Below, piece by piece: positions 34,729 to 46,394 of a DNA stretch of 64,000 nt (position 1 is the first letter of the stretch; every line of letters begins with the position of its first letter). A program made the translations under genes and the position numbers. Below the pieces are notes generated by a model, which saw nothing but the letters and a program-made list of their open reading frames with translations, made no database searches and was not told where the DNA came from. Where the stretch lies: positions 8,556,001-8,620,000 of the forward strand of contig CAVNZM010000003.1 in NCBI GenBank assembly GCA_963693365.1. The letters run 5' to 3'. This DNA comes from Amoebidium appalachense (taxonomy: Eukaryota > Ichthyosporea).

Positions 34729-35751
34729 AGTGCTCGCTTGCCAATGCGGTGTGTGGCCTCAACTGTTTGCATGAGAGTCCTACGTGTGCCCATAAACACG
34801 TACACACAGTTTAGTTAGACACTGTCACATATAAACACACACATCATGCTACGCCGTACATGCACATTCACGCAGACAAGCTTGTTGTATATTGTATATC
34901 TTCGTTGGATATTGTATTAATCAGCATTTTAAGTAGCCTACATATTCCAGTGGCCGCGACTCTTGTATTATTGAAGCACGTTCTGTGGCAGTACAGCGCT
35001 CCGTCCCATTCTTTTTAACAGCTGCAGGCTCTACCTTGCAGGTGTATGACACCAGCCTCAGACCAAGAGGTCTGTTTTTTTGTATGTATTTTTCTAGTCC
35101 AGATTTTGTATAATGGAATCCTCATTGAGCTCAAGTTTAGTGAACATGCACACTGCCGTGTCATTCAGATGCACATCTTATTAGAGCGAGGCTTAATCAT
35201 AATAATGTGCTCAACTTGGCAAATGAGTATTAATGTTACTAACAAAGAGATACCGTGGCCTTTATAATAGTGTGCTTCTCAGTAGGACGGAAACATTTCG
35301 AGGCACATTATCTGTGAATAATTTATTGTATGTCAACCATTCGGATGACAATCATTCAAGAAATTTATATTAATACACCATTCTGTGACCTGCAGGTCGG
35401 GCTCAAGGGTTCAATATGAACCATGTCATTTAATATTAGTTGCTGCCCCCCCCCCCCCCCCCCCCCCCCTCCCCCCTTTTCCCCTCGCCCCCCGGCCCCC
35501 CCCCTCCCATCCCCTCCCAAGTTTTCCTCCCCCCTCCCTCCCCCCACCCCCTCCTCTTCCCCCGCCCCTCGGAGGCCCTCAAAAAAGTGAACACTATATG
35601 GAAAATAACGTAAATAGCCTTGGCCCATAGGAGCTGGTCAGATCTGCAAGAATATTTTCAAATGGGTAGGAGGAGTAGAGCTCGAGGTCATTCACAATAC
35701 CCTCCAAATTTCCTTTCGAAACGGAGAAATGGCCGCGGGCGCCCCGGGGCT

Positions 35752-35785
<34 letters not shown>

Positions 35786-35968
35786 GCCTAATTCACCCAA
35801 GGATCGGATCGAAATAGCTTGCTCTGTTCATAAGATGACACACTGTAGAATACTCGGTCAGCTGGTGTGTCATATATTAAAATATCGTCACATTTATTCG
35901 ATGCATATGTACATGGGCAACAATTTGTTCCCCCCCCCCCTCCCCCCCCCCTCCCCCCCCCCCCCCCC

Positions 35969-36013
<45 letters not shown>

Positions 36014-37119
36014 GCTGCTTCTTGATTTGAATAAATTAGGAGCTCCCAGCTACCGGTGGCGAGAGTTGCCAAAAGCAGTGAAAGACTTTGGAGACCTGAG
36101 ATAGAAAGAATACAGGTGCTAATAGTCCCTGAATAGGCGAAGGCGTAATTATAATAATAACAAGCTTCCTGCATGCGCATACTACACCGGGTCCCGCGGC
36201 CCGTACGTGCAATGATGAGCACTTGTACAACACTTGCGTGTTCACAAACACACACACACACACAAATACACAAGGGGTTTACGCTGTTTACTCGAGGCAA
36301 AGAGAGACCAATCTCAGGTATGGGGGGTTTTTGCTCGGAGTATCCCCTCAGCGGTATATCATGATCAAGTACATAAATGTCAGGTGATGATTACACAAGA
36401 CTTTGTACACACACACACACACCAATTACATACACGCTCTAACACAAGCACAGAGCAATACACACGCACAATTGTGTACACACCGTTACACGCACACGCA
36501 CAATCACACATGTACAAACACGTGTGTGCACACAGTTCACTGGCAAGCTGCACATGCCGGCGATCCATGATGCATTTGGCGGACGTACACTGGCACGCAC
36601 GCGAGACGCGCACACATGCAGGCAGGGTCATTTACAGGCGCACATAATACGTACACACGCACACAAACACACGCACACACGCACACGCATGCGCACACAC
36701 GCACACACACGCACACACACAGACACACAAACACACACAAACACACACGTGCACCTTTGCTGTTTGTGATGTGTTTCGCACACAAACGGTGACAACTGAC
36801 GCGCTGTTGATTGGATAGTCGTATAGTGCGTGATCAGCCAATCATAATCCCCATCGTTTCCAGATAGAGGAGTTGGGCCTCTGCCCGGACCTGAGAATAA
36901 GTGGAACGCTCATGACTTTTTTTTTTTTTTTTTTTTTTTTTGTTGGAACAGTGTATGTATATATGCATGCCAGGTAAAGGGGAGTGCACAGAACGCAGCT
37001 ACAATTCACTAAACCAGTGTGTTCTTAGCCTAACGCACCTGTTTATATCCGAGAGCACGCCTTATCTAGCAGGAACCCATATTTTTTAGTTGCTCAGTCA
37101 ACCCACCCCAACATCCACC
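34729..37119. other. Intergenic stretch; low-complexity tracts and one dispersed repeat
   Basis: No gene was recognised. It contains a C-rich tract (35445-35575), a poly-G run (35750-35784), a C-then-T homopolymer block (35931-36011), CA repeats (36245-36270, 36645-36750) and a T run (36918-36941). The last 30 bases form the 5' flank of the MYND gene. Confidence 0.5.
36280..36390 (+). repeat. Dispersed ~100-bp repeat, copy 2
   Basis: GGGTTTACGCTGTTTACTCG, AGGCAAAGAGAGACCAATCT, CAGGTATGGGG and GAGTATCCCCTCAGCGGTAT occur in the same order as in copy 3 at 41362 and copy 1 at 9422 (inverted). Similarity to copy 3 continues through TCATGATCA and GTACATAAATGTCAGG. Confidence 0.85.
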
Positions 37120-37937
37120 ATGACCACCTACTCCAACTACAGCACAAACGAGCCCCTGGACATGTCCTGGCGCTACATGCCCAAATTCACAACAACACAT
37201 GTGGCTCTTCCCGTCCAAGATGACGACACACCAGCACCCGTTACATCACCAGTGGAAAGCAATCTAGACAAAGACCGGCTTGGCCTGTTTATCATTGAGA
37301 AGACTAGAGAGAGTTCGGGAGACGCCCATACATTTCCTTTTGTTGCCCTTGCAGCAGAGATGTGTCAAATGACTAGTGGGGCCGAGCTGCGGAAAATGAT
37401 TCAGGGAGCTGAAATGGTGGTCCCGGGCTGCCGTCCGACCGCCATGTTACTGTGTGTACGTTGTAATGGGCCACCAAGGCTGGACGGCACGACCTATGTC
37501 CTGCTGGTGCAGGTGGGTGAAAGAGTGGAGAAATGGGGAACGAGGGGGAGGGGACGCGCGCGGGGGGGGGGGGGGGGGGGAGGGGCGAGCGGAGAGGGAG
37601 GGAAGACGATGACGAAGAGAAGAGGGGGCAGGAGGGGTGGGGAAGGGGTTTGAGGGAACCCTGGGTGTCCAGTTGCTCGCATACACTCTGGCAGGCACAG
37701 GTTGCAGTCACACACGGGTGCACACATAAAAGCTGATCCATGCTTTCTCCGGCTCAAGTGTAAACTGGTAGATTCGGCTCTCTCACTCTTTTGTACTGAC
37801 CTTCTCCTCTCTTCGCCCACCCCCTCTTCCCCTCTCCCCCACACCTCCCGTCCCCCGCCCCTCTCTTCCTCATTGATTCTCTTCTCCTTCTTTCCCTCTC
37901 GCTGTCCTTCCCCCGGATCCCCTCCCCTTTCCCTCCT

Positions 37938-37972
<35 letters not shown>

Positions 37973-38082
37973 ATAATCCCCTCACTCCCCTCCCCTCCCC
38001 TCCACACAATCTCTCCTTCCTTCCCTCCCCTCCCCTCCCCCTCCCTCTCTCCCTCCCTTCCTCTCTCTCTCTCTCCCTCCCT

Positions 38083-38159
<77 letters not shown>

Positions 38160-38405
38160 CCCCTCCCTCTCCCTTCACCCCTCGTTGACTCTCTCTCTCC
38201 TTCCAATCCCCCCCCCCCCTCCCCGTTTCTCTCTCTCCCTCTTTCTTGTTTCTCTCCCCTTCCTCTCTTTCTCTCCCTTCCTCTTTTTTCTTCCTGTCAA
38301 ATCCATCCTCCACTGTTAGGACGCTTCCTGCTCGCTCCTGTAATTTTATCTACTTACCTGATATTGTCCATAACATCGTTTCATCTAACCCCCCCTTCTC
38401 CCCCC

Positions 38406-38442
<37 letters not shown>

Positions 38443-38999
38443 CACACACACACACACACAAGCACCATCACTTCATTTTTTTGCGTGTGGAGTCATGTGA
38501 AATTCCCGTGTTCATATGTTGTGTCCACGGGCTGCTTCTGCTCTTTTCCCTTTTCCTTTTCCCATGCCTGGTGTTTTTGTGCCTTGTCCGTCTTTCATGA
38601 CCCTCAGGCTGCACCTCCCCACAGTCATCAGTATATGCTGCACCCCCCCCCCCCCCCCCCCTCCCCCTCCTCCCCCTCCTCCCCCTCCTCCTCCCCTCCT
38701 TCCCCCCTCCCCCCCCCCTCCCCCCTTCTTCCCCCCCCCCCTCCCCCCCTCAAGGCCCCTTTTCCCCCGACATTCACACAATCACGATCACCCATGCACA
38801 CACCAGCCCGACACGTAACCGGCACAGCTGCCCATATGCAGAAATAAACACACACTAATCTAATACCCCACCCCCTCCCCCCTCCCCCCACTCCCTCACT
38901 CCCTTTTTTTACCTCTTCTATTTCCTCTTTCATGAACGCATACAGGCACATAGTCACACACACATAACCACCCCCCCACACCTATCCCCCCCCCCCCCC

Positions 39000-39046
<47 letters not shown>

Positions 39047-39576
39047 ACACAAAACAGTGCATGCCAGGACAGACACCCACGGGCCCGACACATACCATGG
39101 TTCCACGACTCATGTGCATGAATTGCTTCGTATCTGCCTCCCAATCAGGTGCCTCCTCGTGTGCGTGTGCACACACATTTGCAGAAACACACGCACGTGC
39201 ACACGGAGAGGATGCACTGCCCTCCCCCCTACACCTATGGGATGAGTTGGTCATGTCAGGAAAAGTGGAATCGTGCAAATTTGCAATAGAAAAGATGATG
39301 GGGTCTGAGGGGGGGTCTTTACACACAACGGTGGACCCAAATGTAAAAGTTGATATGGAAAGTGAAGTAGGAGCCCTTGTGAGGAAGTGTGGGAGTGAGG
39401 TGTGTGGTGAGTACTGCGTTGTGGTGGAGGGGGTGTGTGGTGGGGATGCATTCAAGAGGTGTTCGGGGTGTCATACGGTGTGGTACTGTGAAAAAGAATG
39501 TCAGTTGGCACATTGGTCGAAACATAAGTCTGTGTGCAAGAGGTTGAAGGATATGGTGGTGGCTGGTAACGAGTAG
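37120..39576 (+). CDS. MYND zinc-finger protein, at least two exons
   Basis: Exon 1 (37120-37512) starts in CCACCATGA, a good initiation context, and encodes 131 residues ending before a GTGGGT donor. It includes MTTYSNYSTNEPLDMSWRY and LAAEMCQMTSGAELRKMIQG, with no domain recognised. The last exon, ending with TAG at 39576, encodes a C-terminal MYND finger: KCGSEVCGEYC, then KRCSGCHTVWYCEKECQLAH and WSKHKSVCKRL. MYND fingers bind proline-rich partner proteins. The first cysteine pair is more widely spaced than the usual CxxC. The acceptor of the last exon is uncertain (39150-39210), and a further exon inside the CT-rich intron cannot be excluded. That the two parts belong together is inferred from strand, proximity and the lack of an intervening stop signal. 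Confidence 0.6.
37795..38290 (+). repeat. CT-rich and poly-C tract in intron
   Basis: TCTCTC and CCCTCC sequence with C runs of more than 30 bases occupies the putative MYND-gene intron. Similar C-rich tracts follow at 38400-38440, 38642-38760 and 38986-39032. Confidence 0.85.
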
Positions 39577-40275
39577 GTGTGGATGTGTGGGTGTGTGGTG
39601 CTCTGTCTGTGTGGGTATGTGTGTATATGGTATGTATGAGAGGGATTTGGATGTGAAGTTTAACCAGGGGGTGTAGACTGAGGAACCATGTATGTATATT
39701 GTACTGAAAGCCTATGCCCAGTAATGGTAAAATGAGAAGTGGTTTATGCATGTAGACGTGTTAAATATAGTTCATGATATCAACACAGATTATTATTTTT
39801 TGAGGCTAGCTGTGTATTCTAAATGTATGAATGTTCAACGGTTCGAGTATGCAATAGTATGTACCACTATAGTATCCATGGACATGTGTGTAATAGCTGC
39901 CAGTAGTTAATCGTTTGACACCTGTGGTGTCCAACTTATGTACTTGACCTATTTTACGGAGCCTCGTGGCCAATAAAAGTGTGTTGATCTTTAGATAGTG
40001 CAGCCGTTGAAACACACATTTCAGCCCTCAGCCACCTATATTCCTACTTTTTTGTTTGTTTTGTATAGACGTATTCACGTGCACCTAGTAGGCATGCTCA
40101 ATATAAAGTTGCCAGTCCGGCCAATGTTCTACAGTGTGAGGACGTTCACCTGGACACATTGCATGACTTGAGATATATCACCGGGGTTTTACACAGCCGC
40201 AAGCTGGGCCACACTCTGCGTTGTGCTGTCAAGCTGTGAATGTGTACTTTCAAATCTAATATATAACACATTCAA

Positions 40276-40307
<32 letters not shown>

Positions 40308-40941
40308 AGTACACACACACACGCACCACCACCGGGCCACCACACATACACACATACACACACATGTTACATGGCACAGTATATATATGTGAGCAGGGTT
40401 ACTCAGAGAAGCAAACGTCTGCATGCAGGCAAGCTAAGCAACGGGAAGTGGGCAGGGTTAGCCTACAGCAGGGCAGGGCCGCGGCTGGGCGGGGTGCGTC
40501 CGGCGGGGGGGCTGGGGAGGGGGGGGAGGTGGGGAGGAGGTTGACTCTGTGTGCACGTGTTCATGCGGATACAGTCGGTATATGCCTCTGTGCAATGATA
40601 TCTAAAAATTAGTGTGCATCAGATCACGTGACAGACTAAAGTGTGCGTGTCTTGGTGTTGGCGTGTGTTGCATATCAGCTACGGCACGGTCAGTATTGAG
40701 TGCCTAAGTGTGCCCTAATGTGTGTGTAGCACTAGAAGTGCTAATTAGGACCAATTAGTACCGTGAACATCCGTGCTTTATGTGTCTGCTGTGCTCATGT
40801 GCACGTGGGTGTGAATCGCATACTATTGCATGCAGGGATGTCACAGTGTGGCCTAAGTTACATATAATGTCGTCATGTGCGATTCTTAGATTTTTGTCAA
40901 CTGCAGTGGAAATAGTCAATGTGCTGTGTGCTGCAGGAGCC

Positions 40942-40986
<45 letters not shown>

Positions 40987-41270
40987 GGGGGGGGGGGGGG
41001 GGGGGAGAGGGGGGACGCTGGTGATCAGGACTAAGTGACTTTCCCTTAGTGCTCCTCTCATTTATATCTGTTACTATATGATGCACAAGCCGGCCGAGTA
41101 TATCCTATGTTATATTTTATGGACAGAGCAAGCTATTTCATAACCCTATTTCCGCATTTACAATCAGCAAGTCAACACACCCTCCCACATGCTAAACAAC
41201 TATCATCTCTCACGGGCGCCTAACTAACCGATATTTCGGCCCAGCTACCATTTTGTCATTCATACTACAA
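39577..41270. other. Intergenic; no gene recognised
   Basis: An AATAAA at about 39973 could end the MYND transcript. A C run (40277-40303) and a very long G tract (40946-41013) are the other visible features. Confidence 0.5.
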
Positions 41271-41341
41271 TAAGGGGCGCGGCACCCCGTGAATGGTGAC
41301 GTCACAAGTGACGTCACATTCACGCGGTCCCGCACCCCTTA
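41271..41341. repeat. 71-bp near-perfect palindrome with two CRE octamers
   Basis: Arms of 34-35 bp pair with three mismatches and one single-base gap around an AA loop. The outer ends are TAAGGGG and CCCCTTA. The inner ends are two copies of GTGACGTCAC, each containing TGACGTCA, the CREB/ATF consensus. The element begins and ends with TA, as a Tc1/mariner-like foldback MITE would. Confidence 0.85.
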
Positions 41342-41361
41342 GGATATGGGATATGTGAATG

Positions 41362-41475
41362 GGGGTTTACGCTGTTTACTCGAGGCAAAGAGAACCAGTC
41401 TCAGGTATGGGGGGGGGGGGGTTTGCTCGGAATATCCCCTCAGCGGTATATCATGATCACGTACATAGATGTCGG
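41362..41475 (+). repeat. Dispersed ~100-bp repeat, copy 3
   Basis: Same motif order as copies at 36280 and 9422, with a G homopolymer of 13 (41409-41421) in place of the shorter G run. It lies 20 bp after the palindrome and about 80 bp before the LINE tail. Confidence 0.85.
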
Positions 41476-41557
41476 GTGGTGACTATATATCAGGGTTTAC
41501 TTTCTCTACGAGACACCATAAAGACTACAAGGAGAAATCAATTAGTTGGGGTTCCCC

Positions 41558-41558
<1 letters not shown>

Positions 41559-41595
<37 letters not shown>

Positions 41596-41627
41596 GGGCT
41601 CCCCTCGGGACACTCGGTATCAGCTGG

Positions 41628-41698
<71 letters not shown>

Positions 41699-43545
41699 TG
41701 CGCTATAATTTTGTAGTGATGTGTTTCTCAAGCCAATCAATACATCTAATAAACAGGTCGTAGTTACGCGTGTTTAGTATAAAATCAAGGATGTTGTAAT
41801 TTACAGGTAGGCTATCTTTCTGGGTGTCTGTTGTGAATGTGACGTGTGTGTGTTGCGGTATTATGTGGTCTATCAAACTACATTTGGCGATACATGACCG
41901 GTTAAACTGGTGTGTGTGTGTGTTGTTTGGGCATGCAAATGATGCCACCTTATACTTATTAGATCTCCACTGTATAGCACGTGTACAGTAAAAGCGTGGT
42001 AATTGATCAATAATACCATCAGCTAGAGAAAGACCAGTTCTACAGGAAGGTAATATGTATTTAGGTGTTATACACTTGCGAGTGCCATATTTGGCAATAT
42101 GGTTGAGGCGGTCAGTATATATAAAACGAGACATAAGGCTTAGTTTTTCAAGGTGTATGCTTTCATCGGGTCTAGTGTCGTGTGGTATCTTTTTCCATTT
42201 GTTATATTGCGTGATTATCTTGTGATTGTGTACATGTTTAATAAGTAAGTGGCAGTCCAAAGTCACACACACACTATTGCGGGGTTTATTTGTATTTGTG
42301 CCCAGGGGAGAAGGGGAGAGAGAGGGGAGGAAAGAGGGGAGAGGTGAGGAGGGGACAGGTCGGATAGAGAAGAGAGGGTGGGAGGGCAAATACTTCTTTA
42401 AGCGGCTTATGTGCTTATTGAATTTCAGCGCGAGATAGGATACTCTAGCAGCTATTGGGACCAGACCATATATCGAGAGCGTTACAGGCCCAGGTTTACA
42501 ACAGTTGTTAGATAGAAAGGAGGCAACTTCTGCTTCAAGGAAATTTGCCAAGGGTTTAAGCGCTCTAGTTCTCTCTTTCTTGATCCAAGCGGCGAGAAGG
42601 GGTAAACCATATTCACATGCCGGGAAGACAAAAGTGCGAATAAATGTAAGTCTAATAGAAGGATGGAGGGGTGTGTCTTTAAAAATATTAGCCGAGAAGA
42701 AAGCTAACCGCTTACGAGCCAACTCTACCCTCTTTTCGACCATATGGGGAAACATAACACCAACAGAATCAACCGGAACACCAAGATATTTGTATTCTGG
42801 AACTATAGGTACAGGTTTAGATGATAATGTAAATGTGTGTAAATTGTTAGCTATATCAGGTACAAGAACACCACATTTGTCTATGTTAAGGATCATAAGG
42901 TTTGCCTTGCACCACTCTGACACTACATCGAACAATCTTTGCAGGCGTCTAGGGGTACGGGCAAGGAGGGACAGATCATCAGCATAGAGAAGTGCAGGCG
43001 GAAAGTTATTAATAGGGTCATCGTTTTCGGCGTAAATCTTGACAGCCAAATCATCTATAAATAGGTTAAACAAAAAGGGGCTAAGCAATGAACCCTGCAA
43101 GAGACCTCTAGTACGAGCAAAACCATATGAAAGATGCCCATTAACCACAGCTCTACCATAGGTTTGAGACAAGAGTGCTTCTAACAGAACACCAATGCAG
43201 TGTGGTACACCCCGTGCAGCAAGCTTTTCCCATAGGAGACCAGGGGAGACAGAATCGTAAGCAGTTTTCCAATCAATAAAGCCAACATATTGTGCACCAA
43301 CTTGCATAGAATCGTGCAGTGCCATTATTTGAACATAACATGAATTGTTTTTACGAAAAGCGGATTGGCATGGGTGTATGTGAAGAATAGATTGAAACCT
43401 AGGGTGATGTGCAAATAACCTAAGTAAGCAAGCTTCAAAGAATCTACGAACAACCTGGGTTAGTGTAATGGGGCGAAAGGATGATATGGGGCCCTCAGAG
43501 TCCTTCTTAACTATGGGGATCACTAAGGTATCTAACCAAGATGAC
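41559..43545 (-). mobile_element. Non-LTR retrotransposon (LINE), 3' part, with poly(A) tail
   Basis: On the minus strand the reverse transcriptase frame ends at 41703. It is followed by a 3' UTR of about 110 bp that includes a (CA)n run (41631-41694) and then an A homopolymer of 33 (41591-41559). The 5' part is lost in the assembly gap, so target duplications cannot be checked. Confidence 0.88.
41703..43545 (-). CDS. LINE reverse transcriptase, C-terminal part (5' end in gap)
   Basis: The frame is open from the gap edge to a TAG at 41703. Reverse transcriptase motifs in order: SFRPITLTQVVRRFFE, FIDWKTAYDSVSPGLLWEKL, GLLQGSLLSPFLFNLFIDDL, the catalytic LLYADDLSLL and KYLGVPV. About 400 residues follow, with no CCHC knuckle or RNase H that I recognise. 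The upstream endonuclease, if any, would be in the gap. The clade cannot be set from motifs alone. Apart from the gap the frame is intact, so the copy may be young. Confidence 0.9.
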
Positions 43546-44045
43546 NNNNNNNNNNNNNNNNNNNNNNNNNNNNNNNNNNNNNNNNNNNNNNNNNNNNNNN
43601 NNNNNNNNNNNNNNNNNNNNNNNNNNNNNNNNNNNNNNNNNNNNNNNNNNNNNNNNNNNNNNNNNNNNNNNNNNNNNNNNNNNNNNNNNNNNNNNNNNNN
43701 NNNNNNNNNNNNNNNNNNNNNNNNNNNNNNNNNNNNNNNNNNNNNNNNNNNNNNNNNNNNNNNNNNNNNNNNNNNNNNNNNNNNNNNNNNNNNNNNNNNN
43801 NNNNNNNNNNNNNNNNNNNNNNNNNNNNNNNNNNNNNNNNNNNNNNNNNNNNNNNNNNNNNNNNNNNNNNNNNNNNNNNNNNNNNNNNNNNNNNNNNNNN
43901 NNNNNNNNNNNNNNNNNNNNNNNNNNNNNNNNNNNNNNNNNNNNNNNNNNNNNNNNNNNNNNNNNNNNNNNNNNNNNNNNNNNNNNNNNNNNNNNNNNNN
44001 NNNNNNNNNNNNNNNNNNNNNNNNNNNNNNNNNNNNNNNNNNNNN
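43546..44045. other. Assembly gap of 500 N
   Basis: Exactly 500 unknown bases, likely a placeholder of fixed size. Frames crossing it are meaningless. Confidence 0.99.
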
Positions 44046-44170
44046 TAGGTGCCCGTCTGCGGGCAGCCGAACGCGAACTGCTAAAACATGAAACGAAGCC
44101 TGTTGATATCGGACACCCATCCTACGTGTTTACCCAGAAAAATATTTATGTCAATAATTTCCACAAATAA
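44046..44170 (+). CDS. C-terminal piece of an unidentified protein next to the gap
   Basis: The frame ARLRAAERELLKHETKPVDI and GHPSYVFTQKNIYVNNFHK reads to a TAA at 44168-44170, overlapped by AATAAA (44166-44171). Amino-acid use is unlike the repeat-derived frames and the polyadenylation signal is well placed, so this is probably a real last exon whose remainder is in the gap. I do not recognise the family. Confidence 0.4.
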
Positions 44171-44171
44171 A

Positions 44172-45098
44172 ACCGTTTTATATTCTATGTGTCGACAGAC
44201 ATTTTAATCGATATATTTTACACTCATAGTTTTCGTTCTTTTGATTGGTTTATCGTTTCACATTCCCAAGTATAAAAGGGACTTCATCTTGGAATAAATC
44301 TCAAGCAGTCGTATTCATTTCCTATGGTTCCAGAAATCGTTCCTCCTCTCCGGTTGTGTTTTTCCCGTGTGTCTCTGTGTTGTGTATATCATAACACCCA
44401 TCTGTGCTCTCTGCTTCTCCGTTTACCCACACAAAATAACAGGGGGGGGGGGGCAGGGGGCGGAGTGGGGATTCGGAAGGATGGCTTAAAGCGAAATATG
44501 GAGCAATATTTGAGTCCAATCTTCATTTCATCATTCAATTTCCGTTGGTTTGCAGTTTTCTGTTTGCGGAATGTCACGCGAATCCCCCGCATTACGTGTC
44601 TGCCGGCCACATATGTCATGACTAACACCGACAAAGTAATATCAAAACTAACCGTGAATTTAAAATTTACAGACTGAGTCAACACCAAATTCTACACACG
44701 TCCCCCCTCCGCCCCCGCTCCCCCCCCCCCCCCCCCCCCCCCCTCTCCCACCCACCCACACACACACACACACCACGCACACACTGGTGTTCCCGGATGA
44801 TATCATGCCCCTTAGCTTAGTGTAATCATGATCTGTAGAAGGGGCCATCTTGCAAGACATCATTTAGGGCAGGGTTTTAAGCCAACAGCAGTTCAAGACG
44901 CTAAAAATATCAGTTTACGGCTCATATATTTGCCAAACGCTGGCCTCCCCCTCCCCCTGCCCCCTGTCTCAACGTATCTAGGAGAAGGGAGTACACACAC
45001 ACACACAATCGGTCACATGCATCTCTTCCACCAGTTACTGAGAGAAATTCATATGATATAGCGCACAGTCAGCGCCCAGGTACGGTGGCGGCAGTCTA
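44172..45098. other. No gene recognised
   Basis: A C-rich tract at 44717-44745 and short CA runs are the only visible features. Confidence 0.5.
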
Positions 45099-45425
45099 GT
45101 GGGCTGCGACCAGGCCGGAATCGTATGTGCTCTGGGCTACAGGGTGGACAAAAAGACACACGGGGTCATGCGCTGCAAGAAGAGAGGGGGGTCTAGCCGC
45201 AGCTGCAGCCAGGCCACATGCTGCAAAGGCCAGGCGCCTACCAGTACTGAGGAAGGGTTATTGGAAACACGTGCATTACATATCATGCTTGAACAGGTGC
45301 AACACATAATGGCACGAGCTCATTGGGTGCAGTTTACTTTGCACGGTGTACATGTCAGTGCCGATACCTGTAGCGAAGCTGTTGCAGGCGATTCGATTTC
45401 CAGATTCTGTCAGAGGCATCAATAG
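45099..45425 (+). CDS. Possible exon with a cysteine-rich extracellular repeat
   Basis: The frame reads GCDQAGIVCALGYRVDKKTH, then MRCKKRGGSSRSCSQATCC. The spacing C-x5-C-x2-G, then C-x8-C-x4-CC, resembles cysteine-rich secreted repeats of protists (CPxGxxx...C...C...CC). A TAG just upstream in this frame means any exon starts at 45099 or later; TCTAG there could be the acceptor. The 3' boundary is unknown, and the end of the open frame at 45425 is not claimed as a stop. This may be one exon of a larger gene or a relic. Confidence 0.35.
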   Translation: MGCDQAGIVCALGYRVDKKTHGVMRCKKRGGSSRSCSQATCCKGQAPTSTEEGLLETRALHIMLEQVQHIMARAHWVQFTLHGVHVSADTCSEAVAGDSISRFCQRHQ

Positions 45426-45429
45426 TTAA

Positions 45430-46363
45430 GACTAATATGTTGGCGGCTCCTACGTGTTCCTAACTACTTTGTAACCTAATTGCTGCTATATCATATGAAT
45501 CTGTCTCAGTAACTGGTGGCATGCCATTTCTTTTATATTAATAATGTATTGGCTAGCTAGAATTAATTTAAATCACAACGTCCACTGGATGGGCAACTAG
45601 AAGCTTTTTCAGGTATTCATGCATGCAACAGTGCATGCACACAGCAGTTGACGTGGCCCATGCATGCTGCTGCTGCGGCTCCACGATATATACATCGCAA
45701 TCCAAAAAAAAATGCAGCCCCCCCCCCTCCCCCCCCCCCTCCCCCCCCCCCCCCCCCCCCTCTTGCCCCCCGAGTCCCCCCTCCCTCCCCCATCCCCCCC
45801 TTTACCTCGCAGTTGGGTATATGCTTTAATTTTGTTGCATATTTGATATTTTTGTGTGCACTAGTCTGCGGTTAACTATTATGATTAAGGCGTTCCCGTT
45901 GTGATATAAAGCTTAAGGCCCCTTCACATCCCCCTCCTATCCCGCCCCCCTCTGGACCCCCTCCCTCTTCCCCTTCCCCCCTCCCCTCCCCCTCCCCCCC
46001 CCCCCCCCCCACCACCACCACCATGATGATCACCACCACCATACACACACACACCGTATGATGCATGCGCACTTAATAAGTACGACTGTCGATTCCCTTC
46101 AACATCCGCAACTTCTAACTTATAATCCTTCCGAGTGCCTTCCTTTACTTTTGTCACGGTATTCATTCCCACACTGACCCCCCCCCCCCCCCCCCCCCCC
46201 CCCCTTTCCCGGCCCTCGTGAATCAATACCGTAAAAATCTTCCTCATGAGTCTCTGTAACTTCAAAAGTTCGCTCACTCAATCTACATTGTCAGGTTCTG
46301 TTATAGACACAGTGCCGCAGCTGTTTCATGTACACTAGTAGTATTAGTATATATTGATGCACA

Positions 46364-46394
<31 letters not shown>

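Noticed and set aside
43468-44170. Open frames spanning the N block
   Set aside because: Unknown bases are read as X; only the sequence after 44045 (+) and before 43546 (-) is informative.
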